Assembly: GCF_001047375.1 (NCBI RefSeq)
Contig: NZ_LFVU01000006.1
Span: 1-64,000, forward strand
Length of the DNA stretch: 64,000 nucleotides
Direction: 5' to 3'
Source: Clostridium cylindrosporum DSM 605
GTDB lineage: Bacteria > Bacillota > Clostridia > Clostridiales > Caloramatoraceae
Numbering within the stretch: position 1 is the stretch's first letter; every line of letters starts with the position of its first letter. The notes below the pieces were generated by a model. That model made no database searches, was not told the origin of the DNA, and saw only the letters and a program-made list of their open reading frames with translations. A program made the position numbers and the translations under genes. Below are positions 16,685-26,550 of the stretch, piece by piece.

Positions 16685-17508
16685 AGTCCAACACCTTCCT
16701 TATCCTTGTCATATTTAGACATTATTCCCATACTCATAAGAATTACAATGAGCATAATAACACTTATAGCAGAACCAAAGTTCCAATCTAATGTCGTTAG
16801 GAATTGCTGTTCTATTAAGTTTCCTATTAATGTATATTGGCCTCCACCAAGTAGCCTTGATATAACAAAGGTGGTTACTGCAGGCATAAACACCATAGTA
16901 ATACCTGATATAACTCCTGGAATACTTAATGGAAGTATCACCTTTTTGAAAACAATTACCTTATTTGCACCTAAGTCCTGTGCAGCCTCTACTAACCTAT
17001 TATCTATTTTTGTTAAAACAGTATAAATAGGAAGTATCATAAATGGTAAAAAGTTATAAACCATTCCTAACACAACCGCATAGTTAGTATACATAATATT
17101 AATAGTTGGTAGTCCAATAAATGATAAAGCTTTATTTAAAAGTCCACTTTTCTCTAGTATATTCATCCATGCATATGTTCTTAAAAGAAAGTTCATCCAC
17201 ATAGGTATTATTAAAAGAAGTACTAATAAGTTCCTTGACTTTAGCCTTGAATTTGCAAGAATCATAGCTAGTGGATAACCTAGAATTAAACATATAATCG
17301 TACTAACTAAGGCCAATAATATAGATCTCCATAGTACATCTAAATATAATGGTTCTAAAAATCTTTTAAAGTGCTCAAGGGTAAATCTAACACCTTCTCC
17401 ATTCTTATATGTAAAACTATATGAAAATATCAAAATTACAGGAATAATAGTAAATAGTATTGTCCAAATTATATGAGGTGAAGCTAGTAGCTTTTTTCTA
17501 TTTATCAT
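16678..17508 (-). CDS. potB: Spermidine/putrescine ABC transporter permease PotB
   Basis: 276 residues with six membrane segments and the permease EAA motif ([20 protein letters not shown], near 173). It pairs with the PotC part of the fused downstream gene to form the membrane channel. The ATG overlaps the end of potA by 11 bp, and its end overlaps potCD by 7 bp, so the three genes form a coupled operon. Confidence 0.94.
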   Translation of the reverse strand: MINRKKLLASPHIIWTILFTIIPVILIFSYSFTYKNGEGVRFTLEHFKRFLEPLYLDVLWRSILLALVSTIICLILGYPLAMILANSRLKSRNLLVLLLIIPMWMNFLLRTYAWMNILEKSGLLNKALSFIGLPTINIMYTNYAVVLGMVYNFLPFMILPIYTVLTKIDNRLVEAAQDLGANKVIVFKKVILPLSIPGVISGITMVFMPAVTTFVISRLLGGGQYTLIGNLIEQQFLTTLDWNFGSAISVIMLIVILMSMGIMSKYDKDKEGVGLW

Positions 17509-18559
17509 ATTTATTATCTACCTTTTTCATAATATGAATATCGTCTGGGTCTATTCTTAGTCCTATTTTGCTACCTACCTTTGCCATATGAGTATTATGT
17601 AACATAAACTCATTTCCTGATACATTTACTATCATTTCATAGTGGACACCTTTGAAAATTACCGATTCTACTGTACCTATAAGCATTCCTTCATCAAAAT
17701 TTACTATTTTGATGTCCTCAGGTCTTATAACAACATCAACCTCTTCCTTTTCCTTAAAGCCTTTATCTAAACATTTAAATTTTCTTCCTATAAATTCAAC
17801 CACCAAATCCTCATGCATAATTCCACTAACAATATTACTTTCTCCTATAAACTCAGCAACAAATGCACTTTTAGGCTCATTATATATCATCTCCGGAGTA
17901 CCAATTTGCCTAATGCTACCATCCTTCATAACAACAACAGTATCAGACATAGTTAGTGCCTCTTCCTGATCATGGGTTACAAAAATAAAGGTTATCCCTA
18001 GTCTTTGTTGCATCTTCTTAAGCTCAGTTTGCATTTCTTTTCTAATTTTAAGGTCCAATGCCGCTAGCGGTTCATCAAGTAGTAGTACCTCTGGTTCATT
18101 AACAAGTGCTCTTGCAATTGCGACTCTTTGTTGTTGCCCTCCACTTAGTGAATCAACATCACGTATTTCAAAACCATCTAAGTTTACAAGATGAAGCATG
18201 TCCTTTACCTTTGAATCAATTAAATCTTCATCCATTCCCTTAAGTCTTAGGCCAAATGCAATATTTTCATAAATATCTAAATGAGGAAACAAAGCATACT
18301 TTTGAAAAACAGTATTTACCCTTCTTCTATACGGAGGAAGACTTGCGATATCCTTACCTTCAAATAAAATTTGGCCACTAGTTGGAACTTCAAATCCTCC
18401 AATTAGTCTTAATGTTGTAGTTTTTCCACAACCACTTGGTCCAAGTAATGTTATAAACTCATTTTTTCTAACATAAAGATTAATTTCCTTTAATACTTTC
18501 TGACCATCATATTCCTTACTTAGTCCTTTTAGTTCGATTATATTTTCTCCAATTTCCAT
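17498..18559 (-). CDS. potA: Spermidine/putrescine ABC transporter ATPase PotA
   Basis: 353 residues. Walker [10 protein letters not shown] (near 39-47), Q-loop, signature [15 protein letters not shown] and Walker [13 protein letters not shown] are all intact, with a C-terminal TOBE-type regulatory domain. It powers polyamine uptake. An ATG five codons upstream lies inside the GGGAGG site, so the start at 18559 (seven-base spacing) is preferred. It is the first gene of potA-potB-potCD, behind a consensus promoter. Confidence 0.95.
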   Translation of the reverse strand: MEIGENIIELKGLSKEYDGQKVLKEINLYVRKNEFITLLGPSGCGKTTTLRLIGGFEVPTSGQILFEGKDIASLPPYRRRVNTVFQKYALFPHLDIYENIAFGLRLKGMDEDLIDSKVKDMLHLVNLDGFEIRDVDSLSGGQQQRVAIARALVNEPEVLLLDEPLAALDLKIRKEMQTELKKMQQRLGITFIFVTHDQEEALTMSDTVVVMKDGSIRQIGTPEMIYNEPKSAFVAEFIGESNIVSGIMHEDLVVEFIGRKFKCLDKGFKEKEEVDVVIRPEDIKIVNFDEGMLIGTVESVIFKGVHYEMIVNVSGNEFMLHNTHMAKVGSKIGLRIDPDDIHIMKKVDNKYDK

Positions 18560-18635
18560 TTTACTACCTCCCATACTTACTTATTAAAAGGTCGGCTTCC
18601 TACAAAATTCTCCTGATTATTACCAAACAGAACAA

Positions 18636-18664
18636 ATTATATATATATGCAAGAAATTTGTCAA
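18636..18664 (-). promoter_or_regulatory. Consensus sigma-A promoter of the pot operon
   Basis: TTGACA, 17 bp, TATAAT: a perfect match on both hexamers, 77 bp before the potA start. I saw no riboswitch-like structure in the short leader. Confidence 0.88.
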
Positions 18665-18725
18665 CATACAGAATATATATAACGACTAAAACAAATATTT
18701 ATAATATAAGTAACAATTATATATC

Positions 18726-18758
18726 AAAAGGGCCTCTTAATTTAAAGAAGCCCTTTTT
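18726..18758 (-). terminator. Terminator of the ecsC-like gene
   Basis: AAAAGGGCTTCTT / AAGAGGCCCTTTT with one mismatch, overlapping the 3' end of the upstream gene. The T-run on the minus strand is short (TTTT). Confidence 0.65.
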
Positions 18759-19470
18759 GCTTTAATATTCTTAATCTATATGCATTTTTAGCTATATATG
18801 ATAGTCTATTTAAAAGTTTGTAGTTAGCTGCTGCTCCAAATGCTGCTCCAACTACAGGAAGAAGCTGTAGCATCTTAGATATATCTATATAATCCCTATA
18901 TTCTTGCTGAAAATCTCTCCAGTCAAAGTCTTCATAATTATTTGGAAAGGAAGCTTGAACTTCTTCCCAATTAGCAACATCTAGATAAACACTTCTTCTT
19001 TTTTCATCACTTGAAAAAGCTAATTTAAATATGTTAAGTATATAAAGCCTTTCATTTAAATTAGTTACATCAAAACCATAAATCAAAGCTATATCAAATA
19101 ATAATTTTATTTTTATACTAACTAAAACCGGAAAATCTGCAAGCCCTAAAATTATCCCTCCAGCGCCTATACCTGCTCCCGCTATTACTCCTCCTTTTCT
19201 ATAGGATTTTACTTTTTCATCTATAAGGTATTCCCTCTCCTTTAGTGTTAAGGATACATATGGTTTCGAACTTATAAACTCTGAACCCTTTAAAACCATC
19301 TTTATCATATTTTTTATTGTATCTGTTATAATTTCATGTACTTTTTCAGGTACCATACTATTCACCTTATTTTGAATACTCTTTGCTATTATGCTAGATG
19401 ACTTCGGAGGTTTTTTCATCTCTTCCTGCCATTGAATGTTTTCTTTTATTACTTTACTTTCATAGTCCAT
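18742..19470 (-). CDS. EcsC family protein
   Basis: 242 residues matching the EcsC family, with a glycine-rich hydrophobic hairpin (KGGVIAGAGIGAGGIILGLAD, roughly residues 93-112) and a second hydrophobic stretch near 205-220. The family is named after the third gene of the Bacillus ecs operon, but its biochemical role is not established and no ecsAB transporter lies here. A GTG five codons upstream overlaps the GGAG site, so the ATG at 19470 is chosen. It is monocistronic between the his operon terminator and its own. Confidence 0.8.
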   Translation of the reverse strand: MDYESKVIKENIQWQEEMKKPPKSSSIIAKSIQNKVNSMVPEKVHEIITDTIKNMIKMVLKGSEFISSKPYVSLTLKEREYLIDEKVKSYRKGGVIAGAGIGAGGIILGLADFPVLVSIKIKLLFDIALIYGFDVTNLNERLYILNIFKLAFSSDEKRRSVYLDVANWEEVQASFPNNYEDFDWRDFQQEYRDYIDISKMLQLLPVVGAAFGAAANYKLLNRLSYIAKNAYRLRILKQKGLL

Positions 19471-19567
19471 ATATATCAACTCCACAAACTTTATATATTA
19501 ATTATTTACCAATCTTCTAATTAAATTCTAATAAAGTTTTTATTTAAAATCCATACCTTAGATATAT

Positions 19568-19603
19568 ATAAAAATGGAGTAAATAAAACTATTTACTCCA
19601 TTT
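19568..19603 (-). terminator. Terminator of the histidine operon
   Basis: AAATGGAGTAAATA / TATTTACTCCATTT, a 14-bp perfect stem with a 4-nt loop followed by T residues, just after the hisIE stop. Confidence 0.92.
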
Positions 19604-19607
19604 AACT

Positions 19608-20207
19608 CTACTTAAATCTTTTTAAAAGCTCAGCCTTTATATCTTCTACCTTAACTCCTCTATCTACCATAAGAACTAATAAGTGATAAATAAGATCTGA
19701 AATTTCATAACTCATTTCTTCCTTAGAATCATTTTTAGCTCCTATAATAACTTCACTTGTTTCTTCTCCGACCTTTTTAAGAATCTTATCTACACCCTTA
19801 TCAAATAAATAGTTAGTATATGAACCTTCAACAGGATTTTCTTTTCTGTGTACTATTGTCTTATAAAGTTCATCTACAATATTTACATACTCAGACTCTT
19901 TTTCAATTTCATTGAAGAAGCATGTACTATTTCCAGTGTGGCAAATAGGACCTCTGCTTTCTACTTCAATTAGTAGTGCATCATTGTCACAGTCAGACTT
20001 TATACTCTTTACTACTTGAATGTTTCCTGATGTTTCACCTTTCATCCAAAGCTTTTGTCTACTTCTACTGTAAAACCATACATTTTTAGTTTCTATAGTT
20101 TTTTCTAGTGATTCACTATTCATATATCCAAGCATTAAAACTTTCCCTGTGTTTACGCATTGAATAACCGCTGGAACTAGTCCATTTGCATCATATTTTA
20201 TTTCCAT
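19608..20207 (-). CDS. hisIE: Bifunctional phosphoribosyl-AMP cyclohydrolase / phosphoribosyl-ATP pyrophosphatase
   Basis: 199 residues. The N-terminal HisI domain has the metal-binding cluster ([14 protein letters not shown], then DCDNDALL and CHTGNSTCF). The C-terminal HisE domain carries the EVIIGAKN and [14 protein letters not shown] helices. It carries out steps 2 and 3 of histidine synthesis. Upstream in-frame ATGs lie before or within the AGGAGG at seven-base spacing, so 20207 is the start. It is the last gene of the operon, one base after hisF. Confidence 0.95.
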   Translation of the reverse strand: MEIKYDANGLVPAVIQCVNTGKVLMLGYMNSESLEKTIETKNVWFYSRSRQKLWMKGETSGNIQVVKSIKSDCDNDALLIEVESRGPICHTGNSTCFFNEIEKESEYVNIVDELYKTIVHRKENPVEGSYTNYLFDKGVDKILKKVGEETSEVIIGAKNDSKEEMSYEISDLIYHLLVLMVDRGVKVEDIKAELLKRFK

Positions 20208-20208
20208 A

Positions 20209-20970
20209 TTATATCCTCCTAACCTCAACACCATTTTCATATAGGTATTCCTTAAGGTTTTTTATGTCTATTTCTTTATAGTGAAAAACAGAAGCTGCAA
20301 GTGCAGCATCAGCACTACCTGTAGTTAAAACAGTTAGAAAGTCTTCCTTTTTTCCTGCTCCACCAGATGCTACAACCGGTACATTTACAAGCTCAGATAT
20401 TTTCTTTGTTATATCAAGGTCATACCCCTCACGTACTCCATCTGTATCTATACTATTAATAACTATTTCTCCAGCACCTAACTTTTCTCCTTCAAGTGCC
20501 CATGATACAGCTTCAAGGTCTGTTTCTTCTCTTCCACCTTTTACGTATACTTTCCATATCCCTTCACTATTTCTCTTAATATCCATAGAAAGAACTACGC
20601 ATTGTCTACCGAACTTTAAGGCACCTTCTTTAATAAGGTTTGGATTCCTAACTGCTGATGAATTAATTGATACCTTATCAGCACCTGCCTTTAAAACTGC
20701 ACTAAAATCTTCTACTGTTTTTATTCCTCCCCCTACTGTTAAAGGAATATTTATTTCCTTTGCTGTATTTTCAACAACATCAAGGAATATATCTCTTTCT
20801 TCAGAACTTGCAGTTATATCATAAAATACTAATTCATCTGCACCTGATGTACTATAGAATTTAGCAAGAGTTACAGGATCATCTACATCTGATATATCTG
20901 TAAATTTTTTCCCCTTAACTACTCTTCCTGATCTAACATCAAGACATGGAATTATTCTCTTTGCTAGCAT
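20209..20970 (-). CDS. hisF: Imidazole glycerol phosphate synthase, cyclase subunit
   Basis: 253-residue TIM barrel. Catalytic Asp11 (CLDV) and Asp130 (SMDI) are visible, with the phosphate-binding GG and SGGAG loops. With HisH it makes imidazole glycerol phosphate and releases AICAR. It starts two bases after the hisH stop; in most operons hisA would lie exactly at this junction. The sequence is HisF, not HisA, because of the [12 protein letters not shown] start and the C-terminal SGGAG region. Confidence 0.96.
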   Translation of the reverse strand: MLAKRIIPCLDVRSGRVVKGKKFTDISDVDDPVTLAKFYSTSGADELVFYDITASSEERDIFLDVVENTAKEINIPLTVGGGIKTVEDFSAVLKAGADKVSINSSAVRNPNLIKEGALKFGRQCVVLSMDIKRNSEGIWKVYVKGGREETDLEAVSWALEGEKLGAGEIVINSIDTDGVREGYDLDITKKISELVNVPVVASGGAGKKEDFLTVLTTGSADAALAASVFHYKEIDIKNLKEYLYENGVEVRRI

Positions 20971-20972
20971 AT

Positions 20973-21572
20973 TTACATACCCCCAAAATTCTTTAAAAGC
21001 TTAAGTCCTGTATCTCCACTTTTCTCTGGGTGGAATTGCATTCCTATTATATTTCCCTTAGCAACAACTCCTGGAACACAAACATTATAGTCTGAATAAA
21101 ACACAACCTCATCCATAGTATCTGGTTCTACATAGTATGAGTGAACATAATAAACATATTCTCCCTCATTTATTCCCTCAGCTATTTTGTGGTCTATTCC
21201 TTTTTTAAGGCTATTCCATCCCATATGAGGAATCTTTACACCTTCTTTTATCTTTACGACTTCCCCTTTAAGAACACCAAGTCCCTCAAATTCTCCGTCT
21301 TCATAGCTTTTCTCATATAATAATTGCATTCCTAGGCATATTCCAAGTGTTGGCTTTCCACTAGCTATATTTTCCTTAACACAGTCTATAAGTCCAGACT
21401 TTTTAAGGCACTCCATAGCATCATTAAATGCCCCAACACCAGGAAGTATTATTTTCTCTGCACTATTTATTACATTTTCGTCACTTGTTACAACTGAATC
21501 TATTCCAACTCTTTTTAGAGAGTTATATATGCTCTTCAGGTTACCAACACCGTAATCAATAATTGCTATCAT
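20973..21572 (-). CDS. hisH: Imidazole glycerol phosphate synthase, glutaminase subunit
   Basis: 199-residue class I glutamine amidotransferase. The nucleophile elbow is GICLGMQLL (Cys near 78) and the His/Glu of the triad lie in QFHPEKS. It delivers ammonia to HisF. An AGGAGG site precedes the ATG, 10 bp after hisB. Confidence 0.96.
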   Translation of the reverse strand: MIAIIDYGVGNLKSIYNSLKRVGIDSVVTSDENVINSAEKIILPGVGAFNDAMECLKKSGLIDCVKENIASGKPTLGICLGMQLLYEKSYEDGEFEGLGVLKGEVVKIKEGVKIPHMGWNSLKKGIDHKIAEGINEGEYVYYVHSYYVEPDTMDEVVFYSDYNVCVPGVVAKGNIIGMQFHPEKSGDTGLKLLKNFGGM

Positions 21573-21582
21573 AATGTACCTC

Positions 21583-22167
21583 CTATAAAACTCCCTTAGT
21601 AGATAAAACTCCCTTTATACTATCCTTTTTCTCACACGCCTGATTTATAGCGCGTCCAAGTCCCTTAAATAGTGACTCTATAATATGGTGGTTATTTTTT
21701 CCGTAATTTAAATTTGCATGAAGAGTTACCTTTGCATTATATGCAAATGCTCTGAAAAATTCTTCACAAAGCTCTACATCAAATTCTCCTACCTTGTCTG
21801 CGGTATATTCTACATTAAAGTGTAAAAACGGTCTTCCACTTACGTCTAGTGATATCATTGAAAGAGCTTCATCCATAGGAGTAAATACAGTTGAATATCT
21901 AACTATTCCAGCTTTATCACCTACTGCTTCATTAAATGCCTCACCTAAAACTATCCCTATATCCTCAACTGTGTGATGTGCATCTATATGCACATCACCT
22001 TTGCAGTCAACATCTAAATCTAAGAACCCATGCTTTGCCATTAAATCCATCATATGATCTAGAAAAGGAACACCTGTATTAATATTTCTAACTCCTTCTC
22101 CATCAAGGTTTATAGATAACTTTATATCAGTTTCATTTGTTTTTCTATTAAGCTTTGCAATTCTCAT
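21583..22167 (-). CDS. hisB: Imidazoleglycerol-phosphate dehydratase
   Basis: 194-residue monofunctional dehydratase with the paired metal motifs DAHHTVEDIG and KNNHHIIES. It lacks the phosphatase domain of the enterobacterial HisB, so histidinol phosphatase must come from another gene; none is in this operon. The start is placed at the ATG at 22167, nine bases after GAGG, because a GTG upstream overlaps the Shine-Dalgarno. It overlaps the end of hisC by 20 bp. Confidence 0.96.
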   Translation of the reverse strand: MRIAKLNRKTNETDIKLSINLDGEGVRNINTGVPFLDHMMDLMAKHGFLDLDVDCKGDVHIDAHHTVEDIGIVLGEAFNEAVGDKAGIVRYSTVFTPMDEALSMISLDVSGRPFLHFNVEYTADKVGEFDVELCEEFFRAFAYNAKVTLHANLNYGKNNHHIIESLFKGLGRAINQACEKKDSIKGVLSTKGVL

Positions 22168-23224
22168 TTTCAAGAACCTCACTTATAATTTCAATTACTT
22201 TATTGTTTTCATTTTCAAATCCAATTGAAAATCTAATGCAGTTTTCAAGTGCCCCTTCTGAGAAACCACGTACAAGAATCTTTTCTTCTTCAAATTTCTT
22301 TATAACTTCACTGCACTTATCAGTTTTTACAAGTATAAAGTTTGCACCTGTATCATACACAGTAAGTCCCTTTACTTCTCTTAACTTAGGAAGCATAGCA
22401 TCTCTTTGAGACTTAATTCTTTCAATAGATTTTGATACCTTTTCATAGTTATCAAGTATGCATTCCCCTGCATATTGAGTTAGAGTATTTAGATTATATG
22501 GTGGTTTTACCTTTAATATAGAATTTACAGTGTCTAAGCTAGCTACTAAATAGCCACATCTAGCCCCTGCTAGTGCAAATCCCTTTGAAAGAGTTCTTAA
22601 AACAATTACTCTTTTATTTTCCTTTGCGATATCAACTAAACTTTCTCCAAGGAATTCATAGTAAGCTTCATCAACAATAACAACAGCATTAGTTGAATTT
22701 ATCACCTTTTCTATGTCTTCCCTTTTTATAATTGTTCCAGTTGGATTATTTGGATTACATAGGATAATTAGTTTAGCGTTGTTTTCATTTGATACATTTA
22801 TTATCTCATCTATATTAACTTCAAATTTTTCATTTGATGGAACCTCTATAAACTTTCCACCAAGTATTTGATTGCTTATTTTGTACATTGAAAAAGTTGG
22901 AGAATGTGTAACTACTGTATCACTTTCACCTACAAAGGTTGATATGATACATGAAATAAGCTCATCTGAACCATTACCGCATATAATATTATCACGATCT
23001 ACGCCTTCTCCTACATAGTTTGCTACCTTTTCTCTAAGTAGCGTTGAAGATGGGTCTGGATACCTATTAATCGTCCCTTCAGAAACCTTTTTTACAAAGT
23101 CATTAAAACATGATCTAAATAGATTTTCTGAATTTTCATTAGCATCAAGTTTTATTGTGCAATCATTCTCTTGAACCACGTATGGTTTAAGAGTTTTTAT
23201 TTTTTCTTTAATATAATTTTCCAT
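22148..23224 (-). CDS. hisC: Histidinol-phosphate aminotransferase
   Basis: 358-residue fold type I PLP enzyme. The PLP lysine lies in RTLSKGFALAGARCGY (near 212), with CNPNNPTG and VDEAYYEF upstream. It converts imidazole acetol phosphate to histidinol phosphate. It starts two bases after the hisD stop and overlaps hisB. Confidence 0.95.
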   Translation of the reverse strand: MENYIKEKIKTLKPYVVQENDCTIKLDANENSENLFRSCFNDFVKKVSEGTINRYPDPSSTLLREKVANYVGEGVDRDNIICGNGSDELISCIISTFVGESDTVVTHSPTFSMYKISNQILGGKFIEVPSNEKFEVNIDEIINVSNENNAKLIILCNPNNPTGTIIKREDIEKVINSTNAVVIVDEAYYEFLGESLVDIAKENKRVIVLRTLSKGFALAGARCGYLVASLDTVNSILKVKPPYNLNTLTQYAGECILDNYEKVSKSIERIKSQRDAMLPKLREVKGLTVYDTGANFILVKTDKCSEVIKKFEEEKILVRGFSEGALENCIRFSIGFENENNKVIEIISEVLENENCKA

Positions 23225-23226
23225 TG

Positions 23227-24504
23227 TTAGAACCTCACTCTTATTGAATTTGCGTGTGCAGTTAACCCCTCATTCTCTGCAAATGTTATTATATCATCTT
23301 TAACGCCTGCTAAGTCATCCTTTGAGTAATAAATAAGGCTTGATTTCTTAACATAATCCTGTACTCCAAGTGGTGATGAGAATCTTGCTGTTCCACTTGT
23401 AGGAAGAGTGTGGTTAGGTCCTGCAAAGTAATCTCCAAGAGGTTCTGGTGAATATTTTCCAAGGAATATCGCCCCTGCATTTCTTATCTTAGGTAGGTAT
23501 TCAAATGGATTATCTACCATAACTTCAAGGTGTTCAGGTGCTACTTGGTTTACAACTTCAAATGCTTCTTCAAGTGTTTCAACTAGGAATATAGCACTTT
23601 GGTTATCAATTGCACTTTGTGCCATTTCACATTTTGGAAGTGACTTTAATTGTACATCTACTTCCTTTGATACTCTTTCAGCTAGATCACTTGAAGTAGT
23701 AACAAGTACACTTGCTGCCATTTCATCATGTTCAGCTTGTGATAAAAGATCTGCTGCGATTAGCTTTTCGTCTCCATCCTCTGCTATTATACAAATTTCT
23801 GAAGGTCCTGCTATCATATCTATTCCAACTTTTCCAAATACCATTCTCTTAGCTCTTGCAACAAATATATTTCCTGGTCCTACAATCTTATAAGTTGGCT
23901 TTATTGTTTCAGTCCCATATGCAAGTGCAGCAACTGCTTGTGCTCCACCTATTTTATATATTTCATCTATTCCACAAACATAAGCTGATGCTAGAATATA
24001 TGGGTTTACCTTTCCATCAGCTAGTGGTGGAGTTACCATTGCAATAGACTTTACCCCTGCAACTAAAGCTGGTACAGCGTCCATTAAAACAGTTGATGGG
24101 TATGCAGCCTTTCCTCCTGGCACATATATACCAACTCTTTCAATTGGAGTTACAACCTGACCTAGTATGCTACCATTTCCTTCGTTTGTCATCCATGACT
24201 TTTCAACTTGTTTTTCGTGGTAACTTACAATATTCGCCTTAGCTTTTTCAAGTATTCTTATAAAGTCTTCTCCAACTTCCTTAACAGCTTCCTTAACTTC
24301 TTCTTCAGTTACTCTTAAAGATTCAAGTTTTACCTTATCAAACTTTTCTGTGTATTCGATTAGGGCACTATCTCCTCTTTTTCTTATATCAGATATAATT
24401 CCCTCTACTATTTCGTCTATTTTATCAAATGAGTCTTCTCCTCTATTAAGCATCTTCTCAACTAATTCTATATAATTCTCACTATTAACTTTAACTATTT
24501 TCAT
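23227..24504 (-). CDS. hisD: Histidinol dehydrogenase
   Basis: 425 residues, normal length. The family signature is seen in GPSEICIIAEDG, the SQAEHDE zinc-site helix and APEHLEV. It oxidises histidinol to histidine in two NAD-dependent steps. It follows hisG directly, with AGGAGG before the ATG. Confidence 0.96.
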   Translation of the reverse strand: MKIVKVNSENYIELVEKMLNRGEDSFDKIDEIVEGIISDIRKRGDSALIEYTEKFDKVKLESLRVTEEEVKEAVKEVGEDFIRILEKAKANIVSYHEKQVEKSWMTNEGNGSILGQVVTPIERVGIYVPGGKAAYPSTVLMDAVPALVAGVKSIAMVTPPLADGKVNPYILASAYVCGIDEIYKIGGAQAVAALAYGTETIKPTYKIVGPGNIFVARAKRMVFGKVGIDMIAGPSEICIIAEDGDEKLIAADLLSQAEHDEMAASVLVTTSSDLAERVSKEVDVQLKSLPKCEMAQSAIDNQSAIFLVETLEEAFEVVNQVAPEHLEVMVDNPFEYLPKIRNAGAIFLGKYSPEPLGDYFAGPNHTLPTSGTARFSSPLGVQDYVKKSSLIYYSKDDLAGVKDDIITFAENEGLTAHANSIRVRF

Positions 24505-25140
24505 TTATTTATCCTCCTTAACTAAAGCGCGTGTTTTTTCTATTATTTCTTCTATTTTTTCATTTTTAACCTTAAAGCTTGCTCTGTTTACAACCATTTT
24601 TGCACTTATAGAACATATATCTTCTATAACAACAAGACCATTTTCCTTAAGTGTTGTTCCAGTTTCTACAATGTCTACTATTACATCTGAAAGGCCAACA
24701 AGGGGTGCAAGTTCAACTGAACCGTTAAGCTTAATAATATCAATATCTTCACCTTTTTTGCTAAAATGCATCTTTGCAACATGTGGATACTTTGTAGCAA
24801 CCTTTAATTTGCCTGACTTACCATAGCTGTATCCAGTAGGTGCCGCAACTGAAAACTTACATTTTCCAAAGTTAAGGTCAAGTATTTCATAAAGCTCCCT
24901 ATTTTCCTCAAGTAGTGTATCCTTACCAACAACCCCTATATCAGCAGCTCCTCTTTCAACATAAACAGGAACATCAGTAGCCTTAACAAAAACAAGTCTA
25001 ACTTTATCCTTTTTATTTTCAAATATTAATTTTCTACTATCATCTGAATAATCATCAAATGTTATTCCTATTTTTTCAAGTAGCTCTATGCTTTTTTTAG
25101 CTATTCTGCCTTTACCTAATGCTATATTAATATAATCCAA
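24505..25140 (-). CDS. hisG: ATP phosphoribosyltransferase, short form
   Basis: 211 residues, the short HisG form that lacks the C-terminal regulatory domain and needs HisZ. The phosphoribosyl-binding loop is near DVIVDIVETGTTL. It catalyses the first step of the pathway. The start is a TTG preceded by a GG-rich site. hisZ lies 13 bp upstream, as the enzyme type requires. Confidence 0.95.
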   Translation of the reverse strand: MDYINIALGKGRIAKKSIELLEKIGITFDDYSDDSRKLIFENKKDKVRLVFVKATDVPVYVERGAADIGVVGKDTLLEENRELYEILDLNFGKCKFSVAAPTGYSYGKSGKLKVATKYPHVAKMHFSKKGEDIDIIKLNGSVELAPLVGLSDVIVDIVETGTTLKENGLVVIEDICSISAKMVVNRASFKVKNEKIEEIIEKTRALVKEDK

Positions 25141-25153
25141 CTACCTAACCCCC

Positions 25154-26407
25154 TTACACCATTTTCCCTAAACTTTCTATAAATTCATAGGTTCCTTCGA
25201 AGGATTCTTTATCATCTTCTTTATTAGAAATGTAAATTCTATCCTTAATAAGTATTATCCTATTATACCCATTTAAACCTGACTCATTACCCTTTAACTT
25301 TCTTGTATCAACACTATAACCTGCATCGCGAAGTAGACTTGCAATTCTTATAGCATCCTTTCTTTTGTCTGTCTCATAAATGATTCCATAATCTACATTT
25401 TCAACAGCCTCATCGCAAAGAGAATTTATTTTCATAGCCTCTATAATGGCATCTATATTTATGCCAAAGCCAGTTGATGGCATATATTCTCCATATGTTT
25501 TAGTTAGATTATCATATCTACCTCCACCTAAAACTTCACGTCCATATCCATTAACATATCCTTTAAAAACAAGTCCTGTATAATAGTTTATATGGCTTAC
25601 AATTCCAAGGTCAGCTAGGATGTACTTTTCATAACCATATTCCTTTAATACCTCATAGATTTTCCCTAGGTTATCTACAGCCTTTTTCATGTTTTCATTA
25701 AGCGAAAGTTCTTTAGCCCTTTCTATAACCCTATCTACATTTCCATATAAACTTGGTAGACTTAATATAACCTTTTTAACATTTTCATCTATACTTAAGC
25801 TGTGGATATAAAACTCAAGTCCTGTAAAATTTTTAGCTTCTATATATTTTTTTATTTCATTTATTTCACTATTTAAAAGCTTAGTTTCATCAAGTAGACA
25901 CTTAAAATATGATGCCTCACCTATATCAATTTTAAAATTATTAAATCCACATTTTAAAAGAGACTTTATAGCAATTACTATAATTTCAGCATCTGAATCT
26001 ACTCCCTCTTCTCCAAGGAATTCTACACCTGATTGAATAAATTCTGCTTTTCCTCCGTTTTCAATACTTTGCATTCTATATACACTTGTTGAGTATGAAA
26101 ACTTTAGCGCCTCTTTTTTCTCCTTATAGCTTGATAACCCCATTCTAGCTATTGGAATAGTAACGTCTGGTCTTAAAACAAGGATTCTTCCATTTCTATC
26201 TATTAACTTAAACATTTCTTCCTTGTCTATAGTTCCCTTAATGTCATTGAAAAGGTCGTAGTATTCAAATGTTGGAGTTAATATCTGCTTATATCCAAAA
26301 CTTTTAAACACCTGATTAATCCCCTCTATTACCTTGTCTTTCATCCCAAATTCTAAGCTATTAATATCCTCAACACCTTCAGGTACAAATCCCTTAATAC
26401 TCTCCAT
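25154..26407 (-). CDS. hisZ: ATP phosphoribosyltransferase regulatory subunit
   Basis: 417 residues, homologous to class II histidyl-tRNA synthetase but without aminoacylation function. Motif 2-like VYRMQ and the histidine-site GGGRYDNL region are present. Position as first gene of a his operon directly before short hisG supports HisZ rather than HisS. It binds histidine and mediates feedback control of HisG. Confidence 0.93.
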   Translation of the reverse strand: MESIKGFVPEGVEDINSLEFGMKDKVIEGINQVFKSFGYKQILTPTFEYYDLFNDIKGTIDKEEMFKLIDRNGRILVLRPDVTIPIARMGLSSYKEKKEALKFSYSTSVYRMQSIENGGKAEFIQSGVEFLGEEGVDSDAEIIVIAIKSLLKCGFNNFKIDIGEASYFKCLLDETKLLNSEINEIKKYIEAKNFTGLEFYIHSLSIDENVKKVILSLPSLYGNVDRVIERAKELSLNENMKKAVDNLGKIYEVLKEYGYEKYILADLGIVSHINYYTGLVFKGYVNGYGREVLGGGRYDNLTKTYGEYMPSTGFGINIDAIIEAMKINSLCDEAVENVDYGIIYETDKRKDAIRIASLLRDAGYSVDTRKLKGNESGLNGYNRIILIKDRIYISNKEDDKESFEGTYEFIESLGKMV

Positions 26408-26473
26408 AACCTTTCCCCCTTATCTATATTCACGATTTCACTCTTTATCACTTTATCAAGTTAAATTAATAAT

Positions 26474-26502
26474 ATCATAAAGTTTTTTTTCTTTAAAGTC
26501 AA
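26474..26502 (-). promoter_or_regulatory. Sigma-A promoter of the histidine operon
   Basis: TTGACT, 17 bp, TATGAT, 67 bp before hisZ. The 143-bp divergent gap is too short for a T-box leader and I see none. A direct repeat TGATAAAGTGATAAAG lies in the leader. Confidence 0.7.
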
Positions 26503-26550
26503 TATGTTTTGTGTTAAATTTTATATATATTAGGTTTAGGAGGTAAACAT

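Noticed and set aside
25154-26407. Histidyl-tRNA synthetase (HisS)
   Set aside because: It lies directly before a short-form hisG as the first gene of the his operon, which identifies it as HisZ.
26408-26550. T-box leader for the his operon
   Set aside because: The gap is too short and contains no T-box sequence or terminator/antiterminator pair.
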